A DNA stretch of 17,663 nucleotides from Pseudomonadota bacterium (GTDB lineage: Bacteria; Pseudomonadota; Alphaproteobacteria; Acetobacterales; Acetobacteraceae), in assembly GCA_021819535.1 (NCBI GenBank), contig JAKAQU010000010.1:1-17663 (forward strand), read 5' to 3'. Positions within the stretch are counted from its first letter, which is position 1; every line of letters starts with the position of its first letter. Below the pieces are notes generated by a model. It was not told the origin of the DNA, did no database searches, and saw only the letters and a program-made list of their open reading frames with translations. Positions 13,930 through 17,663 of the stretch are shown piece after piece. A program made the position numbers and the translations under genes.

Positions 13930-16900
13930 CTACCAGGCATCGACACATGGGCGCTTGCGCGTGGCTCTTGGTGCCAAGGGAGGTTGCGCCCCGAGACCGG
14001 CCAAGATCCAACGTCTGGTCTCGGCGGGATCGATCACGTCGTCGATCTCGAACACCGATGCGATCGAGGTCGCTTTGCCATTGGCATAAAGTTGCGTGAG
14101 CTTTTCCTTGAAATACTGCTCACGCTCGGCCGGATCGGCGATCGCTTCCATTTCCTTGCGAAAACCGAGACGGACATAGCCCTCAAGTCCCATGCCGCCA
14201 AACTCGCCGGTCGGCCACGCCACCGTGAAGAACGACGCGTGGAAGCCACCGCCGATCATCGACTGCGCGCCCAATCCATACCCCTTGCGCAGCACGATCC
14301 CGAACAATGGCACGGTGAGGCTCGCGCCGACGACGAACATGCGTGCCACGTGACGGACGATCGCGGTTTTTTCCGCATCCGGCCCGACCATGAAACCGGG
14401 CGTGTCGCACAGCGAAACGATGGGGATGTCGAACGCGTCACAAAGCTGCATGAAACGCGCGGCCTTGTCGCCGGCCGGTGCATCGATCGCACCCCCGAGA
14501 TGTTCCGGGTTATTGGCGATCAGGCCAAAAGCCTTGCCCTCGATGCGTATGAAGGCGGTAATCATTCCCACGCCGAAATCGCGGCGTATTTCAAGGATGG
14601 AGCCCTCATCGGCGAGGATCTGGATGACCGCCCGCACATCGTAGACGCGAAGGCGATTTTCCGGGATCACGTGCCGCAGGAGGCGCTGGTCGCGTGCCTG
14701 CCAATGCCCGACATCGCCTTGGAAATAGGAGAGATAGCGCTGCGCGAGGCGGGTTGCCTCCTCTTCATCGTCGGCGACGATATCAACGACGCCGTTCGGC
14801 GCCTGGAACAAGACCGGGCCGACCTCGGCGGGATGATAGACACCAAGCCCACCGCCCTCGATCATCGCCGGCCCGCCCATGCCGATGGAAGCGTTTTTCG
14901 TCGCGATGATAACATCGCAACAGCCGAGCATCGCGGCATTGCCGGCGAAGCAGTAACCTGACACCACGCCGATGACCGGCACCAGGCCGGAGAGCCGCGC
15001 AAACTGCACGAAAGAGGGGCCGTCGAGGCCGGTCATACCGAGACGATCGGTATCGCCAGGACGGCCACCGCCGCCTTCGGCGTAAAATACCAGTGGCAGC
15101 CGCGCTTCTTCAACGAGTCGCAGCATGCGGTCGATCTTTTTGTGGTTCATGTGCCCCTGCGTGCCGGCAAGGACGGTATAATCATAAGCGATGACCATGC
15201 AGCGCGCACGCTCCGCGCCGACTTCATCGGCGTTGATGGTCGCAATGCCGCTGATCAGCCCGTCGGCCGGCGTGTTCTTGATCAGATCATCAAGATCGCG
15301 CCGACGACGCTGGGCGGCAATGGCAAGTGCACCATATTCGACGAAGGAGCCTGGGTCGACGAGATGAGCGATGTTCTCACGCGCCGTGCGCTGGCTGGTC
15401 GCACGCCGGCGCGCGACCGCATTGGGGCGGTTCTCATCGAGCGTATTGGCACGCCGGGCGAACAGTTCCGCGAGATCAGGGCGAATGTGATCGGGATCGA
15501 CAGCCGCCTCTGTTTCCGCCTCGCCGGATTCGATCGCAGCGAGTGCGAGGAACATGATCGGGTCGCCCGGCATCAATGTGTCCCCGATCTCTGCGACAAT
15601 ATCTGTAATTCTCCCGCCATGCGGCGCAACCACGAGATGCTCCATCTTCATCGATTCGATCACCGCGATTTGCTGACCCGGACGGACGAGATCGTCTTCG
15701 CTAACCGCGATGGCAACCACAGTGCCCTGCAATGGCGCGGGAACAGCCTCGGAGCCGGCAGGCCCGGATTTGGTGCGGCTCGTCGTTGCGACGATGGTAT
15801 CGGCGTCAGCGGCAAAGAACAGGGGATGCACCGGCGCATCAGCCGCGCTGATGAGTTCTGCAAGGTGCCTCTCGACGAAATTGGTGCTGATTAGATTGGC
15901 ACAAAATTTGGGATGAGACAGGATCGCTTGCAGGAAGGTGATGTTGGTCTCAACGCCCGCCACGCGGAATTCACGGAGCACACGCGATGCCTTCATCACC
16001 GCATCCTCCCAGTGCCGCGCATCGCTGCGAACGATCACCTTGGCGAGCAGCGAGTCAAAGGCGACGCTCGTCCGATAGCCGGTATAGCCAAACGTATCCA
16101 CCCGCACACCCGGACCAGATGGCGGGTCAAACACGGCAAGCGTGCCGCTGCTCGGATGAGTGGCGCCATTGGCATCGATCGTTTCCATATTGACCCGCAA
16201 TTGGATCGCGTAGCCGCGCGGCATCGGCATTCCGTCGGCCGTCAAATCGAGGGCCGAGAGTGGCGCGCCGGCCGCAACCGCGATCTGAGATTTCACGAGA
16301 TCGATGCCAAGCACCTCTTCGGTTACGGTATGCTCGACCTGAAGCCGCGGATTGGCCTCGATGAAGGCAAATCTTGCGTCATCGCATGCGGTTTCGCCCT
16401 CGACCAAAAATTCAAAGGTGCCGAGGCTGTCGTATTTCGCGGCCTTGGCGAGAGCGATCGCGGCCGCGATGATGCGCTGGCGTAATTCCTCGTTGAGCGA
16501 AGGGCTAGGCGCCACCTCGATGAGTTTCTGATGGCGCCGCTGGATGGTGCATTCACGCTCCCAAAGATGTGTCACCACCCCTTGCCGGTCACCGATGATC
16601 TGCACTTCGACATGACGCGCGCCCCGGATTAGGCGTTCGACATAAACCTCGTCACTGCCGAAGGCGGCCATCGCCTCTGACCGACAGCGGGCATACGCCT
16701 CATCGAGATCGGCGTCGTCCTCGACGAGGCGCATGCCGCGCCCGCCACCCCCGGCGATCGCCTTGATCATGACCGCCCCATTTTCTCCGAGCGAGGCGAG
16801 GAAGGCTCGTGCCTCGGCGAGCGTCGTCGGGCCGGACGTGCCTTCTATGACAGGAACACCACAGTGCCTGGCGAGCCGTTTCGCCGCGACCTTGTCGCCC

Positions 16901-17238
16901 AGGAGATCGAGCACATCCGGCGACGGCCCAACAAATACCACGCCCGCCGCAGCGCAACGCCGCGCGAACGCCGCGTTCTCACTGAGAAAGCCGTAACCCG
17001 GATGAAGCGCATCACAGCCCGTGGCCTTGGCCGCCGCTATCACCGCATCGATATCGAGATAAGCCTGCACGCCGCGGCCAGGAATCTCGCGTGCCTCATC
17101 TGCCGCACGCACATGGCGCGACCGCGCATCATCGGCAGGATAGATCGCAACACTCGCAAGGCCGGCCTCGGCGGCAGCGCGGGCAATACGAATGGCAATC
17201 TCACCGCGATTGGCAATCAGAATCTTACGAAATGACAT
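13930..17238 (-). CDS. Single-chain acyl-CoA carboxylase (biotin carboxylase, biotin carrier, carboxyltransferase)
   Basis: Biotin-dependent carboxylase adding bicarbonate-derived CO2 to an acyl-CoA, all domains in one chain of 1102 residues. Biotin carboxylase spans about 1-450: KILIANRGEIAIRI, the ATP-grasp loop AGGGGRGM, and EANPRLQVEHTVTEE. The biotin carrier lies at about 495-567 with ESMKM, where K531 would carry biotin. The carboxyltransferase runs from about 590 to the end, with AYDYTVLAGTQGHMNHKKID, GGGRPGDTDR, GYCFAGNAAMLGCCD, NNPEHLGGAID and DTPGFMVGPDAEK. The order and length match the single-chain long-chain acyl-CoA carboxylases described from mycobacteria and related proteins, rather than two-subunit propionyl-CoA carboxylase. 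The substrate chain length cannot be read off. The gene starts 44 bases after an acyl-CoA synthetase and ends 24 bases from the converging fusion gene, with no terminator visible between them. Confidence 0.94.
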   Translation of the reverse strand: MSFRKILIANRGEIAIRIARAAAEAGLASVAIYPADDARSRHVRAADEAREIPGRGVQAYLDIDAVIAAAKATGCDALHPGYGFLSENAAFARRCAAAGVVFVGPSPDVLDLLGDKVAAKRLARHCGVPVIEGTSGPTTLAEARAFLASLGENGAVMIKAIAGGGGRGMRLVEDDADLDEAYARCRSEAMAAFGSDEVYVERLIRGARHVEVQIIGDRQGVVTHLWERECTIQRRHQKLIEVAPSPSLNEELRQRIIAAAIALAKAAKYDSLGTFEFLVEGETACDDARFAFIEANPRLQVEHTVTEEVLGIDLVKSQIAVAAGAPLSALDLTADGMPMPRGYAIQLRVNMETIDANGATHPSSGTLAVFDPPSGPGVRVDTFGYTGYRTSVAFDSLLAKVIVRSDARHWEDAVMKASRVLREFRVAGVETNITFLQAILSHPKFCANLISTNFVERHLAELISAADAPVHPLFFAADADTIVATTSRTKSGPAGSEAVPAPLQGTVVAIAVSEDDLVRPGQQIAVIESMKMEHLVVAPHGGRITDIVAEIGDTLMPGDPIMFLALAAIESGEAETEAAVDPDHIRPDLAELFARRANTLDENRPNAVARRRATSQRTARENIAHLVDPGSFVEYGALAIAAQRRRRDLDDLIKNTPADGLISGIATINADEVGAERARCMVIAYDYTVLAGTQGHMNHKKIDRMLRLVEEARLPLVFYAEGGGGRPGDTDRLGMTGLDGPSFVQFARLSGLVPVIGVVSGYCFAGNAAMLGCCDVIIATKNASIGMGGPAMIEGGGLGVYHPAEVGPVLFQAPNGVVDIVADDEEEATRLAQRYLSYFQGDVGHWQARDQRLLRHVIPENRLRVYDVRAVIQILADEGSILEIRRDFGVGMITAFIRIEGKAFGLIANNPEHLGGAIDAPAGDKAARFMQLCDAFDIPIVSLCDTPGFMVGPDAEKTAIVRHVARMFVVGASLTVPLFGIVLRKGYGLGAQSMIGGGFHASFFTVAWPTGEFGGMGLEGYVRLGFRKEMEAIADPAEREQYFKEKLTQLYANGKATSIASVFEIDDVIDPAETRRWILAGLGAQPPLAPRATRKRPCVDAW

Positions 17239-17282
17239 CTTCGGCTCTACCAGCTAAATTACTTACGCTTTCGGCATCGAGT

Positions 17283-17663
17283 CTAGAGGCGAAGTTCCTG
17301 CTTCTTCACCTTGCCGGTTGCCGTCATCGGCAGTGCGCCGATCAGGCGAATTTCCGGAACTTTATAGATCGCCATGCGTTCCTTGCACCAAACCTGTAGC
17401 TGCTCGGCGGTGATGGCGCCGACGGCCTCGGGCTTGATCTGCACGAACGCGACCGGCACCTGCCCTTTATCCGGATCGTCGCGTCCGATCACGCCGGAGC
17501 CGAGCACGGATGGGTGCTGACCGAGCAGGGCTTCGATTTCGGGCGGAAACACGCTCATGCCCTTGACCTTCAGCATCTCCTTGCGACGGCCGAGAAAATG
17601 GATGAACCCGTCGGCATCGATCCGCCCGATATCGCCGGTATGCAGCCATCCATCGAGATCGGA
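17283..17663 (-). CDS. AMP-forming acyl-CoA synthetase / ligase (partial, C-terminal part)
   Basis: C-terminal 126 residues of an adenylate-forming acid-CoA ligase, cut by the window edge at its 5' side. The frame is open to 17663 and starts within the conserved hinge region: GWLHTGDIGRIDADGF, then FLGRRKEMLKVKGMSVFPPE, the usual A8 block. The end has LPMTATGKVKKQELRL with the catalytic lysine of the A10 motif (TATGK). A shorter internal ATG at 17576 is not a real start because the motif runs through it. It is followed after 44 bases by the single-chain acyl-CoA carboxylase on the same strand, so the two probably form an operon in which a carboxylic acid is converted to its CoA ester and an acyl-CoA is then carboxylated. 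The specific acid is unknown. Confidence 0.93.
   Translation of the reverse strand, partial: SDLDGWLHTGDIGRIDADGFIHFLGRRKEMLKVKGMSVFPPEIEALLGQHPSVLGSGVIGRDDPDKGQVPVAFVQIKPEAVGAITAEQLQVWCKERMAIYKVPEIRLIGALPMTATGKVKKQELRL

Noticed and set aside
14948..14974. GTAACC inside the carboxylase gene as a second SigF promoter
   Set aside because: At the 16-base spacing the sequence is ACCG, not CGAA, and it lies in the middle of a gene on the opposite strand.

Overview
The window comes from a GC-rich genome with long open frames on both strands and short gaps between genes. Gene families and one promoter point to an alphaproteobacterium. The strongest evidence is an ECF sigma/NrsF pair beside a bufferin operon, preceded by a promoter matching the Caulobacter SigF consensus. 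Placement near Rhodospirillales/Acetobacteraceae is only a guess from composition and gene style. No rRNA, tRNA, CRISPR array, insertion sequence or phage gene is visible. The longest stretch without a gene is about 220 bases.

Positions 1-6593 (minus strand) hold one tightly packed operon: hyuA, hyuB, a Liv-type periplasmic binding protein, livH and livM (cut by the window edge). The hyuA-hyuB and hyuB-binding protein junctions overlap by 4 and 1 bases. The layout suggests import of an amide-like or cyclic-imide compound (hydantoin or oxoproline type) by a branched-chain-amino-acid-type ABC transporter, followed by ATP-dependent ring opening. The true substrate is unknown.

Positions 6814-10633 (plus strand) hold a metal-stress module: sigF, its membrane anti-sigma factor nrsF, then bufA-bufB-bufC-bufD. 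These are the bufferin precursor (DUF2282), the MNIO-family modifying enzyme (DUF692), its partner (DUF2063) and a DoxX-type membrane protein. A GTAACC-N16-CGAA promoter sits between nrsF and bufA. A perfect 13-bp inverted repeat lies just inside bufB. NrsF appears to lack one of the two cysteines used for sensing in Caulobacter.

Positions 10713-13905 (plus strand) hold an MFS transporter that overlaps by 8 bases a 609-residue protein fusing a degenerate metallophosphoesterase-like domain to a radical SAM domain. The phosphoesterase part has lost all ligands specific to one metal site and the usual catalytic histidine, but keeps the other site and is rich in cysteines. This pair is the least understood part of the window.

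Positions 13930-17663 (minus strand) hold a single-chain acyl-CoA carboxylase (biotin carboxylase, biotin carrier and carboxyltransferase in one chain). Upstream of it is the 3' end of an AMP-forming acyl-CoA synthetase. Together they would activate a carboxylic acid to its CoA ester and then carboxylate an acyl-CoA.
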